A stretch of 64,000 nt of DNA from assembly GCA_021029095.1 (NCBI GenBank), contig JAJOHG010000004.1:558001-622000 (forward strand), in the 5' to 3' direction. A program made the translations under genes and the position numbers. Source of the DNA: Phellopilus nigrolimitatus. Taxonomy: Eukaryota > Basidiomycota > Agaricomycetes > Hymenochaetales > Hymenochaetaceae. This document shows, in pieces, positions 22,975 through 35,232 of the stretch (its first letter is position 1; each line of letters opens with the position of its first letter). The notes below the pieces were generated by a model. The model worked only from the letters and a program-made list of their open reading frames with translations. It had not been told where the DNA came from and made no database searches.

Positions 22975-23740
22975 TGGGCCATCTAGTCCCGAGGGTGCCC
23001 TTGATCAAGCCCAGTTGTGTTCTTGCGAACCGCCACGGCGCTCCTTAGTCACTCCAGCTTGAAGGATTTTAGCGTTTGCCAGTCCGTGTTCCCCACTGCC
23101 TTGCTTGGAAGAGTGACTGCTTGTGGTTGCGGATCCAGCCAGATCTTCAGGTATAGGAGGCCAAGTAGCCCTTACCAGTATGAGTGCTTCCACGAGCACG
23201 CAGCGGACGTAGACGATTCTGTGCTCGACTCCGGCGTCTTTGCCTCTTATCGCGGATCATGGGCGAATGTTGTTGTGCCCGCAGACCCTCGCTGATGCTG
23301 AGTCGAGACTCTTTCATTCATTCTCACCTTAGGTCTGTCCAGATTTGAATCAGCATCTGTCGCATTGCACTTTTTATCATGACAAGTCGGCCGCTGCCCT
23401 GTTTCTCTGCCGTCCGATCGTCCTCGTTCTTTACTTTCTGACTGCTATATGTATCGCAAATGACCCGCATTCGATCTAATAGATGCAAAGTGTTGCTGCT
23501 TTATCCATCTGCACACCACATCGTCGTACCTGCTTCACAGCACAGACTAGTGAGCCAAGTGCTCTCTGGACCTTGCATGTCTGGCTGTTCACAATGTATG
23601 CATTTGACAGGTGTGGTAAGTGCATTGTATATCAGTGCACGCAGCATGCAGGCTACTCGACCTATCTTCTACTAAATACTGCTTGAGTCGAATTATCCTG
23701 TACGGTTTGGATCTTGGTCATTATGATAATTGCTTTGGCT
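22975..23740. repeat. Dispersed repeat family R, copy 5 (diverged)
   Basis: Matches to copies 1-4 include GCGAACCGCCACGGC, GTCGAGACTC, AGATGCAAAG...GCTGCT and the terminal GTGCATTGTATATCAG block. It is shorter and more diverged than copies 1 and 2. Confidence 0.6.
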
Positions 23741-24009
23741 ATGAAACACTGCCTGTGTAGAAAATCAATATCCTGCAGGTAACTCAGCGACAGGAACGGA
23801 AAAGTGGTAGAAAGAGAGTATACGACGTCATCGTCGATCAACGTATGACATACATGTAAGAATTCGGGTGCACTACAGTGGGCTTGCAACTGCATCAGTG
23901 TTGAATTTTGCGAGTTTGGAAAATTGGGATGAACTTTTGTAATGAAGATACATATTGATTTTTGGAGTCGCTGCTTGCATAATTGGCTCGGAGGGGATTA
24001 TGGGTGTCA

Positions 24010-24240
24010 GGCTAGGCAGTGCAAAACCGACATGTAATAGTACAGACAACCATTATACAACCAGTGTAAACATACAAGGAAGATTTCAATACTCTCTATT
24101 CTGGATAGACGATTGAAAACGCTAAACAAATAAATCAGCGTGTACGACTTAAAGATAAACTTCCGGCAGAGAGAAGCTTGATGCACTCACTATTTCGTCT
24201 TGCCCTGAGAATGCGACTGGTCAATTATTGTCTTCAAGAC
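24010..24240. repeat. Duplicated 3' flank of the Hsp70-like genes
   Basis: It matches 3430-3640 and 29575-29770, with CCAGTGT(A/C)AA, ATACAAG(A/G)AA, GACGATTG and CTATTTCGTCTTGCCC blocks. All three lie downstream of Hsp70-like copies, so duplication units include the 3' flank. At locus B the real coding end is further left to right (24585), so this part is noncoding here. Confidence 0.6.
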
Positions 24241-24584
24241 AGAAGTCACAATCCCATGCGCTGACTCGCATTTACTCAAAACTTGTACGCCATGTCGTCT
24301 GTTACAAGAGAAACATCTTCAAAAATAACTGGGTGCTCAACAAACTTTGAAAGCTCAAGTAAAAGGCAGTGTTCAGAGAACACACAATAGAATTTACATG
24401 TACACAGACTCGAATACAATATCCAAAATGACTAATATCAATTCCCTTCGTAAACAATAGCCGCAGGACCGCTTGAATAGTAATAATAACGAAATTTAGT
24501 AGAATGGTGGTGAACAAACCGATTGTGTTCTTACTAAATCGTGTTTCCCTGAAAATATGGCGTGTTAATTGACGTCTGAAGATT

Positions 24585-27005
24585 TAGGAATACACGCGAC
24601 GCACGTCTTCCTTCCATTTGATTCTAGCCTGAAGTTCGGTCAGTCCGAACATAAGTTCGACCACGAAAGTGAGCTTCCAGTATTTCTTGCCCTTACGTGA
24701 GCAGAGGAGAGCCGGACGGCATAGCTTTGATAGGTCGGCTCTAATGGTGCAAACGTGTTGGATTGACGCTAAGCAGTATGGCGACGAGTTAGATCATATT
24801 TCACGTAACTCAGTATAATCAAAACATACTTCTATTTTCATCGTACCATATTGGCGCGGGAAGTTCTCCATCATGACAGTACAAATTTGTATTGATTATG
24901 GTGCTCTGTCCTAGTTCGACTTCTTGGAAGTACTCCTCGTCAAAATGGTCCGTTTCTCGCACTTCTGTGAGCTAGTGTGTCGAGTATATCGAGCAACATC
25001 ATTAAAATTGTAGATGAAAAATGGAAGTCAAATCACCCGCCTACCTTGGTGACAATGATATCAAAGTAATTCGGAATCCTTAGCGTGCCACTTAGTCTTT
25101 CGATAAGAAGACGCTTCCGCCTTATGTGCTCGGGATCAAGAGGTGAGTATTGTATGTTACAGACAGTACCGTAAGTCTTCCTAGCGACGCGGCTGACGAC
25201 CGTATGCTCCAGAGAGTACAGAACAGCACCATAGGCGACGCCTTTCCACCTAAAATACAAGGAAACACGAGAGTCACGATACGTGCACGAAAATGAAGAC
25301 TATCTCTCACAAATACACGTCCGGCTGACACGCAGCTACAGACTGAGACACAGCTACAGGCTGAGACACAGCTACACCATCGGGACCCAGGCTCTCTTCC
25401 AACTTCTTAAACAGCCAAGGGCTTTTTCCAAAGCCTCCTACAAGCCAGACGGGCTGCAATGATGTTCAATTCTCGAATACAAGGACGTGCAACAAGTGAA
25501 ATACTTTTACCATAGGCTTGCCACCACACGCAGCAATTTGCTTTCTAATTGAAAAAAGGGCTTCCTTGACGGAGAAATCGAAACATTCGGCCAGCTCTGA
25601 CCTACAATTTTACCCCAGAAAGATCTGTTTGAAGAAGTTATGGCGACCAAATTGACAAAGCTCACCCATCAAGTCGCATAGAGCCCATTAAAATACCCAA
25701 TTCTGGATTATTGTCGTAGCGCTTTCCAACGCACAACCAAGAATCTTCTGTAGCATCCTTGAAAGCTCTCTTCGTCTTATTCTCAAATGCGTCACTTATA
25801 ATATCATCAAAATATTCCGGACAATCAGGACGATCATATTCCGACCCTCGCAATTTTCCTAGCAACAAGTGCTGTAAGCTATAAAATATCACGTTCAGCT
25901 AAAGGAGTTCTCACTCTCAAGAATCTTGCGTGCTTCGCCGTTGACAAATAGTGAACCCGCAAATTTGGCTGTTAAAGTACATGTTTAGCTTGTGGTTCAA
26001 TAATATCCAGAAAGCCATTACGGACAATCGGCAGTTGTAAGTTCCCGCATTTCTAGTGGGGAAGTGCTACTAATCTCGTAAGAGCTCATGTCCAGAGTAC
26101 CACCGCCTGCATCAGCAATGACGAAGCGGAAACCGGTCTGAGCAATTTAAAATAATTAGTAAGACATTTTAAATATTATAATTTTTAGAATGATATCCTC
26201 AAACCTGTAATGTATTGGGACGCGGCAGGCCTCCATGCAGACAAGCAAGGGCGCTCGCTTCGCCTTCTGTCACGAACTGGACTCTGCTCCGACCTTCGTC
26301 AGTGTTCTCTACTAAACCTCCGTCGATTGCAGCCTGTCGCATGCACCATTGAGGCAGACCGGTCCATCCATTTGGAAGACAAAGGACAAAGATAGCTCGT
26401 TTCTTAGCTTCCTCCCAGAGCTTGAGACCGTCAACAAGATCGCTATTCTTAATGAAGTTGACTGTCTCCTCTTTGAGATATCGCAAGAAGTCACCCATGA
26501 CCTGAATCACGCCCATCGAGGTAGGTAAAGGACACTGTAGTTCATCTGAAATAAGGTGCGTGCCAGCTGGCCTCAAGTGCATTTTGAAGCTAATCGCAGA
26601 TGGCTGTCAAGAGACATGCAATGCGTCTAGCTTTGCCTGGGACTTACTATTTAACTTTTTTCCAGTTGCAATAGTCCTTATTCTGGATTGTATTTACAGC
26701 AACGGCTTTTGCGCCGGCTGCTTTAAGTGTCCCATCCTTATCATAAATCAGGATTGAAGGGACCTTGCTGTCCCCAATATCCTGGTCTGTGAAGCTATAT
26801 GCAATAGATTGAGTTGCCAACGGTTTCGAAGTTGCACAGAATATTCCCACCTCACCACGGTCTGTATCTCCGGTACTTCATTCGGCCTCATAAAAGCATA
26901 GGATACGCCGCTAAATGTTGTGCCAACGTCGATACCAATGACGATACCCTTTTGGAGGCCGTTGTACGGTTGACGATCAAAGAGCTTGAGAGCCGTCGCA
27001 CTCAT
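24585..27005 (-). CDS. HSPA12-like Hsp70 ATPase, copy B
   Basis: The start is ATG 27005 (MSATALKLFDRQ). The key nucleotide-binding motifs are intact: phosphate-1 GIDVGTTFSGVSYAF, then LPNGWTG, FVTEGEASALAC, phosphate-2 IADAGGGTLDMSSYE, and adenosine motif PVWLVGGFGKSPWLF. The C-terminal part ends ELMFGLTELQARIKWKED and stops at 24585. About ten exons are separated by short introns. It has the actin-like ATPase fold but no canonical Hsp70 peptide-binding domain, as in HSPA12-type proteins expanded in mushrooms. No signal peptide, so probably cytosolic. It is the most diverged of the three copies and shows no clear lesion. A three-unit 18 bp repeat (about 25325-25380) encodes VAVSQ units near the adenosine motif. 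It is divergently paired with the intact partner B. Substrate unknown. Confidence 0.8.
25325..25380. repeat. 18 bp coding tandem repeat in Hsp70-like B
   Basis: Three units of ACACAGCTACAG(A/G)CTGAG are seen, encoding a Val-Ala-Val-Ser-Gln-type repeat on the minus strand. Loci A and C lack it. Confidence 0.7.
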
Positions 27006-27235
27006 CGTAAGTCTCTTATTTCAGTTATTGTACGATGAGGGTTGGTGGTGGTCGCGAAAGAGATAGGTTCGCACTTTCGACGCATGTTGCTCACCAGCGA
27101 AACCCAAGTCACATCGTGTGTGCACCTCGAGGCATACGCGCCTTGTCCGCGTTGCAGCATTACACACGCACACATGTCCACACACACACACACTCTCTCG
27201 TCTCGTACTTGCCGTACATCGAGACTCTGCACCGT
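27006..27235. promoter_or_regulatory. Divergent promoter between Hsp70-like B and partner B
   Basis: Only 230 bp separate the two start codons. The stretch contains an alternating CA/AC-rich tract (ACACACACAC near 27180) and no coding signal. No heat-shock element with convincing spacing was identified by eye. A shared bidirectional promoter is inferred from the geometry. Confidence 0.5.
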
Positions 27236-28577
27236 ATGAAAGACTATCTCCTCTCTAAGCTCCCTTCTACGCCCAGCTGGCTCTCTTCTAAGCCCAGCTG
27301 GCCCCCTTCTAAGCCCAGCTGGCTCCCTTCTAAGCCCAGCTGGTTTGGTGGTGCGACACGGTATGTCTGAGTCTCTCAGAAGACGTCTGTAAAGTGACTA
27401 AGCTTGGAAAAGCGAGTCTGAGGTCCCTACATCTTTAGTCCTGGAAAACAATCGAGATCATATTAAATACGAGCACAGCGTACATTCTCATTCTAGGCCC
27501 GAAGGAGGGAGCCCTCAGCCGCCACCATTACCTTCAGAACATTGCGAGGTAGCATTGCTTCCGCCTTCGGAAGAAGGCGATGATCCGAGTATACGAGTCT
27601 TTCGAAACAAGCTCGATCGTTGCTCCGAGAAGGACGTCATTCAAGAGTGTCAAGACCTGAATGAAAAGATATCCAGTACCGTTCTCACTATAATCGACGA
27701 ATGGGCCCAGTCCCGAGATGCGTCTTCTTTAGTCCATCAGAGTCGTTCAGCAGACGCAGTTAACTTGGAGCCTGAGTGTCAAAAAGATCTGTTATTTGTC
27801 TTGGGCCGTAAGACATACGACTCGATCAGGCATGCGAGATCGTCGCCTCCGTCAGAATGCAAGGGTCGGATGTTTGACGCCCTGCAGGCCTATACTACAT
27901 ATTTCACGTTTCGAGTTATCTCGGAGACATTCTGCCCCTACCTTTCTCCAAAAACAGACGATGAGATGCGTCAGGTTTTCGAGTGTATGCTTGCTAGCGG
28001 TTAGTCTCTTAACTCGTCCTTCTCATTCCGCTTGCGCTGAATACAAATTTCAGAGCCTCAGGCGACTGCGCTTCGATGTCAAGCGTTAATATTCACGCAT
28101 GCTAAACATGGCGTAAATACCAAAGAAACTCAGGCCAACCTTCAAGAAAAATTATTCAAAAGTTTCAATGATATTTTTGTTCTCGCCGGCGGAAACACAA
28201 CATCTCCCTTCCTACAGAAGATGCGACATTTCATAGTCAAGGGTGGGATTGTAGAAGCTGCATTGTGGCTCTCGGAGATGCTCAAAACGTGTTTCTTCTC
28301 CGCCCACTTCGATGTCTTTTTCATTCGGCCTTCACAGCCCTTCGATAGTCGCTGCATGACGACCGCCGATTCAAGTCGAAAGGCGGACTCTCTCGATACT
28401 ATCCCCGTCTTGTGCACGATAGAGCTGGGCATCCGAGAAATACCATCCGCACAGCACAGTAATCCGATGGCAGAAGACAGGGTTTTGTTGAAGCCGAAGG
28501 TGCTCGTTGAAGTGAGCAACGTTACTATTGTTATAGCTGCTTTCGTGGCTGACGCGGAATGCTGTCTAAAACAGTGA
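27236..28577 (+). CDS. Partner-family protein, copy B (intact)
   Basis: Exons 27236-27360, 27497-27999 and 28054-28577 give 383 aa. Exon 1 encodes MKDYLLSKLPS followed by a PSW(L/P)(P/S)SK repeat, so this copy too starts with a Trp-rich N-terminus. Exon 2 has the core: VFRNKLDRCSEKDVIQ, TIIDEWAQ and MFDALQAYTTYFTFRVI. Exon 3 begins EPQATALRCQALIFTHAKH and ends with a hydrophobic VTIVIAAFVADAE tail. The A/C-type middle exon (EPEIAKVW...) is absent or was lost. I do not recognise the family; no catalytic motif is visible. Being intact, and paired with an intact Hsp70-like gene, it is the best candidate for a working module. Confidence 0.75.
27252..27342 (+). repeat. 21 bp coding tandem repeat in partner B exon 1
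   Basis: About four units of CCCAGCTGGCTCCCTTCTAAG encode repeated Pro-Ser-Trp-Leu-Pro-Ser-Lys. Copy number may vary between strains. Confidence 0.85.
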
Positions 28578-28899
28578 AATACATTTCCTCGATCGACTTC
28601 ATGCCCAAGGGCCGGTGGTCCCGTTTTCGAGACGAAATGCCGATTGATATTCCGTTTGCATGTCCTTCCTGTTGACCTTTGGCGTAATTGACGCAGTTTG
28701 CGTCACTTTATGCCTTGTGTGTATGCTCGAGCATTTTCCTTTTGTGATTAGAACAAAATTATTATAACACTAACTGTCGAGAAAACCGTAAGCGGCTAGC
28801 ACATGCACCTTGATGTATCAGTGGTAAACTATAATGAGATGTTGCACGCTCGTCGAATGTTCAACCAATGTGAGTAAAGTCAAGGTCATTTATAACGAG

Positions 28900-29330
28900 A
28901 AAATAACCGGACTGTGTGTAGACAGCGAGTCACAGGCCATTCCTTTGCATTAAAGAGCATCGTTCGTGGTTATGATCGCAGGCTCAGGACCTTCAGCGAT
29001 CAAGCAAACCCAGGAAGTTCTCTTCACGTTTCTTTATCCACAACATCCGCTTCCTGAAAGCAAAGGACGGAGTAGTCGAAGTTGCGTCAATTGGCAGAAA
29101 CCGTCAAGACGGTCTTCTTCTCGGGCAATCTAGGAGTCTTCGTCGTCGAACCCGAAAGTCTGGGTAACAGCGAATAAATGGAGCTCGACAACCAGGACGT
29201 GCAGCAGCAGAGGGTATTGTTGTCAAGTGTGCGATAGGCTTGGGACTACGTACGTGACATCGTGCCAACGACAGCAGTGGTCGCAAGTTCGGAAAGGAGT
29301 AGGAAAGGCACGTGTGCTATTACTTTAGAG
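28900..29330 (+). pseudogene. Partner-family C-terminal exon relic
   Basis: The DNA follows the last exon of the A2/C partner: GACAGCGAGTCACAGGCC (SQA), a TTTGCATTAAAGAGCATC version of the HWRALL segment with an in-frame stop, GCAAACCCAGGAAGTTCTCTT, GGCAGAAACCGTCAAGACGG and GTGCGATAGGCTTGGGACTACG. Several frameshifts and stops are present. It lies between modules B and C, so another module probably once stood here. Confidence 0.75.
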
Positions 29331-29750
29331 TTTTTGTAATACTTACTTATCTCCACTGAAATGTCATATGTGCGGCGTACGACGCAAGACAAAAGCAAGC
29401 AAGGCGCCGAGCGGATGCCAAAAATTCAAGGCCGCATACAGGGAAAAAGATTTCCCGTCACTTGAAGCCGCTGCTTATATAAAACTAACTCGATTCTACA
29501 CTTCGTGTCAAGAACAACTACATGCGTCTGATACTTGGAAGCTAAAAGCGCGGCTGACTATAGGAGTCAGGTTATTTTTATCTAACCAGTGTCAATATAC
29601 AAGGAAAAATCCAATACTCTACTCTGGATAGACGATTGAAACGGGTCCGCTACACAAATAAATTAGCGCATACGACTTAAAGACAAACTTTCGACAAAGA
29701 GAGAAGTTTGGTGCGCTCACTATTTCGTCTTGCCCTGAGAATGCGACTAG

Positions 29751-32145
29751 TTAATCATCGTCTTGAAGGTAGAAATGGGCACATACATTCGCTTCCCATT
29801 TGATCCTAGCCTCCAGCTCCGTTGTGCCAAACGTCAGCTCTATCTCGAAGTTTGCCTTCCAGAACGCTTCGGGTTTCCTACCGAGAAAATAATCGAGTAT
29901 TGAAGACCTTGGAGATGGTTCGGTGCACACATCAGAGAGATCAGCCTCGATCTTGCAGAGGGTTCGGAACTTATCTGTTGCAACCCGCACAAGCCTCGTG
30001 AGCTGTCTTCATGCGAAGTCCGTTAGTCAGGCTTACGCTTGTTCTCCTCAAACCATGTTGGAACCGGCAAATCACCATCGTAAGCGAATATTTTAATCGT
30101 AAACCTCGCAGCCATAGATTTGAAAAAGAACTCCTTCGTATAGGGTTTCTTGAAAGTTTTCGCCTCTTCAATTGGCACGCCCTGGAAATTGCAGATTTAG
30201 TATGGTAGACCCTTATTTCGAACTCACGTATTAAATGGCGTGCAACACTCACCTTCTCAACAATGCAGTCGAATACAGGGCCAATACATGGGCCACCTTT
30301 CCCGGTTTGAATAAGGTCACCATGCTGTCTGTGGTCGGAAAGGAAAGTATTGAATGGAATAAGACAGGTGGACCCATAAGATGCTGGGCAAACTCTTGAA
30401 GTAACCCATTTGTCCAGAAAATGCAAGACAGCGCCGTTAGCGACGGCCTTCTCCCTATTCTCATACATCGGTCTTCTGACGCCTCGCGCACGGAATAAAA
30501 GTACTCACAAGCTAGTGTCCGGTCGTTGAATGCTGACCCCTTCAGGCTCGAGAGAATCGTTCAGCCGCTTCAGAAGATACGGACTCGACGCAAAGCCGCC
30601 CACTAGCCAAACGGACTTCCAGGTTTTTTTTTTTAAAGATCGTCAGGGCGTTTGGCAGAGAACGAAAATGGTGGGCTACGCACAATGGCTTCCTTGTTTC
30701 TGCGTATTACTGCTATTTGACTTCGGATTGAGTCAAGTGCCTCCGTCACGGACATTGAGAAGCATTCTGATAACTCATCACTATCATAAAAGGTTGATGT
30801 TATTTGTGCAGCAGCCAATGCAGTTTGCTTACCGGTTTAGACGAAGAAACCCGCCTCGAATGCCTAAGTTGTCGTCCATTACTCGTCTATCACCAACTTT
30901 TAACAAACCATATTCAGTATCTCCAGCGAACTCCCTTTTCGTTTTCCTCTCGAATTCATCATTGATCAAACCTTCAAGAACCTCGTCGTAGTCGTAGCTC
31001 GAGTTTCGCAATTTTCCTGAAATAAGTAGTTAGCTGTCCTCTAACCTGTGCATGTTTTAATATCATACTCTTGAGTAGTTCCAAACCATTTCTGTCTACG
31101 AATACGGAGCCCGCGAACCGGCCTTCAGATCAAAAATGAAATTCAAGTTAGTGGTATTTTAAAGCGCAGAACGTGAACCTCACAATCAGACGGTGCACAT
31201 TGTCTGAGTTCCATTGGGGATGGTTTCGTTACCTCGTAACTACTAATGTCCAATGTCCCTCCTCCCGCATCTGCAATGACGAACCGAAAGCCAACCTATT
31301 TGGTTGTGTCAGACATTTGATTAATCGTCCAATCAGCGCCCATGCGTGCTCCTACCTCCAGGCAACCGGGACTTAGCCCACCTGACAGACAAGCCAAGGC
31401 ACTGGCTTCTCCTTCAGTGACGAACTTCACCCGCTTTCGACCCTCAACGGCATCAGGAATCAGTCCGCCTAGAATTGCACTGTTGCGGTAGCGCTGCTGC
31501 TCTCGTCCAGTCCATCCATTGGGATGACCCAGAACAAAATTAACACGGTCTTTAACTTGGCTCCAGAGATCTGCTCCGTCCGCGTGGGACTCCTGTATGT
31601 AGCTAGCGGTCTCGACGAAGAGATAGTGTAAAAAATCGCCCATGACCTCCTCAGCAGATTTTCCGGGAGGTAAATCTCCAATATCTAGACCGTTTGTTTT
31701 TAATGCCATACCCCTCGGTCGGAGATGCATTTTGAAGCTGAAGAATGCGTTAACAGAACATGCCAAAGTGGGATACAGGATTTGTCTCACTGCCGAGACT
31801 TGAACCATCCATGATCTTCTGCGTCTTCGAGGACAGAATCTACGGTAGTCGAAGGGCCAATAGCTTTGATTGCCAGTTTATCATCGTAGAAAATAACAGA
31901 CGGGATCTTGTGGACATCCGTAGAACCACCAGAAAATCTTTGCCCAGTACCCGACGTCAGATCAATAACTTCGGGTTATGTAATAGACTGTATCAATCAT
32001 ACCTTGTAACGGGCAGCACATCTGGTACTTGTCCAGGTCGTAGAATGGCGTAAGAGACGCCACTAAAGGTTGTTCCAACGTCAATACCGATCACAATGCC
32101 TAACTGGCTGCCCTTATACGACTGGCGAATGTTTGCTGAAGACAT
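29751..32145 (-). CDS. HSPA12-like Hsp70 ATPase, copy C
   Basis: The start is ATG 32145 (MSSANIRQSYKG). Exon 1 carries GIDVGTTFSGVSYA. The next exon carries KIPSVIFYDDKLAIKAIG. A long exon follows with HLRPRGMALKTNG, VLGHPNGWTGREQQ and FVTEGEASALAC. Phosphate-2 is intact as IADAGGGTLDISSYEV, unlike copy A. The adenosine region reads VWLVGGFASSPYLLKRL. The C-terminal exons contain FGTTELEARIKWE. The gene is about 90 percent like copy A at DNA level by eye over 2.5 kb, so they are recent duplicates. A poly-T run at 30624-30636 lies in an intron. The frame near 29985, where C has one base more than A, is uncertain and could be a lesion. Function as for copy B; the partner on the other side is transposon-broken. 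Confidence 0.72.
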
Positions 32146-32519
32146 GGGTGAAATGCAAGAGCTGCAGGCTGGCCGACGCTAGCTGGTGGTGGTCCCTTAT
32201 AAGTCTTAGAACCTCGAGGCATCACCTTCGAAACCCTATTATGCTGCAAGTCGAAGAGGTCGAAGGGCACACTTTTAATATCACGACTCGCAACCATGAA
32301 AGGCGTGGTCCATAAATCAAACCTCATGGAGGCCTCACCCCTAACATCCAAAAAGTCAGCCGCGGGCGCCACCTCAACCGTATACAACTCAGCGTTCGAC
32401 CATTACTCTTCAGGACTTCCTCCCAAGTTCAAGTTAGTATATCAAATTCTCATCCTTGGTATACGAATACCGATTGAACCTATTTCGCCACTTTAAAAGT
32501 TGACATTACAGACTGTCCA
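32146..32519. promoter_or_regulatory. Divergent promoter between Hsp70-like C and partner C
   Basis: This 374 bp spacer holds the conserved block (about 32200-32290: AAGTCTTAGAACCTCGAGG, CCTTCGAAA and GAAGAGGTCGAAGGGC) shared with loci A and D. No coding signal is seen. A bidirectional promoter is inferred. Confidence 0.5.
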
Positions 32520-34649
32520 ATGTGCATGGTGAATTACGGACCGACTTTCGTGCGCCTGTGGCTTGATCTCATATTGCTGCTGAGGAGGCAGAAAATCAAG
32601 AATGACCTTGAATCAAGTCAAGTCAACTCCTTCGAGTCAGACGTGAGTGAACCAAATATCCCAAAGTTAAGAGGAACTGTACTGCTCCGACAAACTTATA
32701 CGATGCATACAGAACACTATCGGCGAGAACCCGATGAACGTAGAGCAGCCTCACGGAGCCAGGAGGTCATCTTACGACATTCTTGTGAAAACAACCGATA
32801 TCGCCCCTTCCTCAAATTCCAAGGACGACCCGCCGGCAGTCGAAGGGCCTGACCTTTCAGGTGGTATGATGACGAAAGATGGGGTTTCAATCCCCTCGAG
32901 GGATGATCTGTCGGCAGTAGATGAACCTGATCTGAGGGAGAACCCGATGACGATAAAGGACAACGATGCTCCGCTTTGCAAAGTGGGAGGGACCGAAGCA
33001 CAGCGTTGTGTCGACGAAGACGCTTCGGATCCTCGCTCATTGGATGCCATTATGGGCGAACACGTGGAAGACACTATTATTGACCAGCAGGTAGAGCAGG
33101 ATCCCGAAGTACGAGAGGCAGAGCATCGGCAGAATGTCAACGAGTCCTCGCATTCTGAAGGGGTATCTGATAATCTTGCAAACCCGGCCGGCCTGCCTCC
33201 AGTTGCCGCGAACGGTTTCTCCGGTCCTCAGGTGTCTACGATGAATGGAATGGGTGCTGAAGCATCCTCGGGCGTATCGAGGATGGATGACCGACCTCCG
33301 CCTTCAAGTTCTGGTATCTCGTCCGTTGATACTGAAGATGAGGCTCAGCGTAAAGCTCCTCTACACGCAGCTGTCGGCCATTCTTTAAGCAACTCACCCG
33401 CTGCGACACCTGAACCCTCACATTCGGACTCTAGTCCCCCTCTTTCCCTCGATGGTTCCCCATCTCCATCGCCGCCGTCCCCTGATGCTTCAAATGGATG
33501 GCTCAGTCTAGGCGCTGTTATCCCGAAGTCATACGTAGACGGCACACAAAAGCTTTTTAGCAGCGCGAAGCGCCATATTGGTCTCGGTTTCAAAGCGAAA
33601 ATTCTCCCCATCGAGCAGCCTACTGCTCAGTCGCATCCTAAAGGCGAGGAGATTTTACGCCTGGTTTTCCTGGACAAGGCAAACAAGTGCTCCGAAGGAG
33701 AACTTATTGATCTGTGCATAGCGTTGAACGGGCGCGTCGACACCCTCGTGATCAATATGCAGGACGAGTGGGACAAGGTACAGGACAAGGCGCGCGAATC
33801 GGATGCACGGAGTATCACCCTTGGCGAGTCTCCGAGCGTCGCGTTGGGGAGTGATGCTTTACTTAGCAACACAGCCATCACAGAGCTAGTGATAACGGCT
33901 TTGGGTAGCGAAATCCACAAAGCTCTTACGGACCCCAACCACGAAGGTCCGGATTTTGACGCCGTCGTGCAGGATGCTTTGCAAGCTTGGGCAACATTTT
34001 GTGTGTACTTGGCCATACAACCTTTACTTTTTGGTTTCAAGTTGCGGACTCAAAAAGACGTGGAAGAAGCTATCCGCCGGATGAAAATCCATGGTCAGCT
34101 TGACGAAGCACGTTTTTATCAGAAAAGCCACTAACCGAATCATTTGTCGCAGAACCCGAAATCGCTAAAGTCTGGAATAGACTGAGAAAGAAAAATATTC
34201 CGGCAACGAAATATGATCCTTCTCGGATTCGTGACTTTGACAAGTATATCTTCTGTCTGCCAAATACGACCCCCAAAGATTTTGATAGCTATCGTCATCT
34301 GGAGGAAACATATCAACAAATGCTTTGTCGTAAGTTTTATTTGTTAACGCCCCAATGGAAAATAACGGGGAGCATACACAGATGAAGAATCACAGGCGGT
34401 CGCCTTACACTGGAGAGCATTGTTGCATATTTACGATCGGAAACTCGGTCCCTTCAACGTAGCCTTCAAGCAGACTCAGGAAGTTCTTTGCAGAGGACTC
34501 CTTGAAGTATTCGTTCTAGCCGGGAGAAATCCACCGCATTCGTTCCTAAACAGCATTCGCGTCCTGATGGCACAAAACAGAGTAATCGAAGAAGCGTCTC
34601 TTTGACGGTCGTTACTGGACAAAATAGTGGACTTAGACTTGAGATAGTG

Positions 34650-34985
34650 ATGATCATCGATGATCATCGATGATCACTAGTGATCACTAGTGATCACTAG
34701 TGAAAACCAAGTCTAAGAGCTATTCATCGATGATCACTAGTGATCACTAGTGATCGTCGATGAATGGGCACTTGGTTTTCATTGTTCACTAGTGATCACT
34801 AGTGATCATTAATGAATGGGGACTTGGGTTCATTGTTCATCAGTGATCATCAATGAATGTCATGCTTCGACTTGAGTGTTCACCAGTCATCGATGAACAG
34901 TGAAATTCTATTTTTTCAAGTCTAATAAAAAGCCTCATAAGTGAGCAATGATCAGTGAATGGACTTGACTGGCGTTCACCACTCA
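34650..34985. repeat. Left palindromic array (TGATCACTAGTGATCA type)
   Basis: Overlapping self-complementary units such as TGATCACTAGTGATCA and TGATCATCGATGATCA follow each other, mixed with GAATGG and CTTGG spacers. They can fold into hairpins or bind a dimeric protein repeatedly. The mirror array is at 38625-38935. Confidence 0.9.
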
Positions 34986-35232
34986 TCAGTGAGTGGTGAA
35001 TGCCTCAAATCCGAGATCATCCGACAAAAAAGACTATAATTTAATATTTAGTAGTAACACAGCCGCAAACTGTGATCGACGTTCTGGTACGCGATATCGG
35101 GCGGACACCCGCCCTCGTTCCCACGCTCTCGTCCAACCCAGCTCTCTGAGTTTTCGAGAGGACCTTTCCGTCTCGTCTGCACAATCCATCGTGTCCGTAT
35201 GCAGCTTTGGAAGCTGACGCATAACGCTATGC

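Noticed and set aside
27006..27235. Heat-shock elements in the divergent Hsp70 promoter
   Set aside because: No GAA/TTC units with the proper 5 bp spacing were found by eye; the TTCGAA seen at other loci has the wrong spacing.
30624..30660. Frameshift in Hsp70-like C caused by the poly-T run
   Set aside because: A GTGCGT donor and GAAG acceptor place the homopolymer inside an intron, and copy A has the same splice option.
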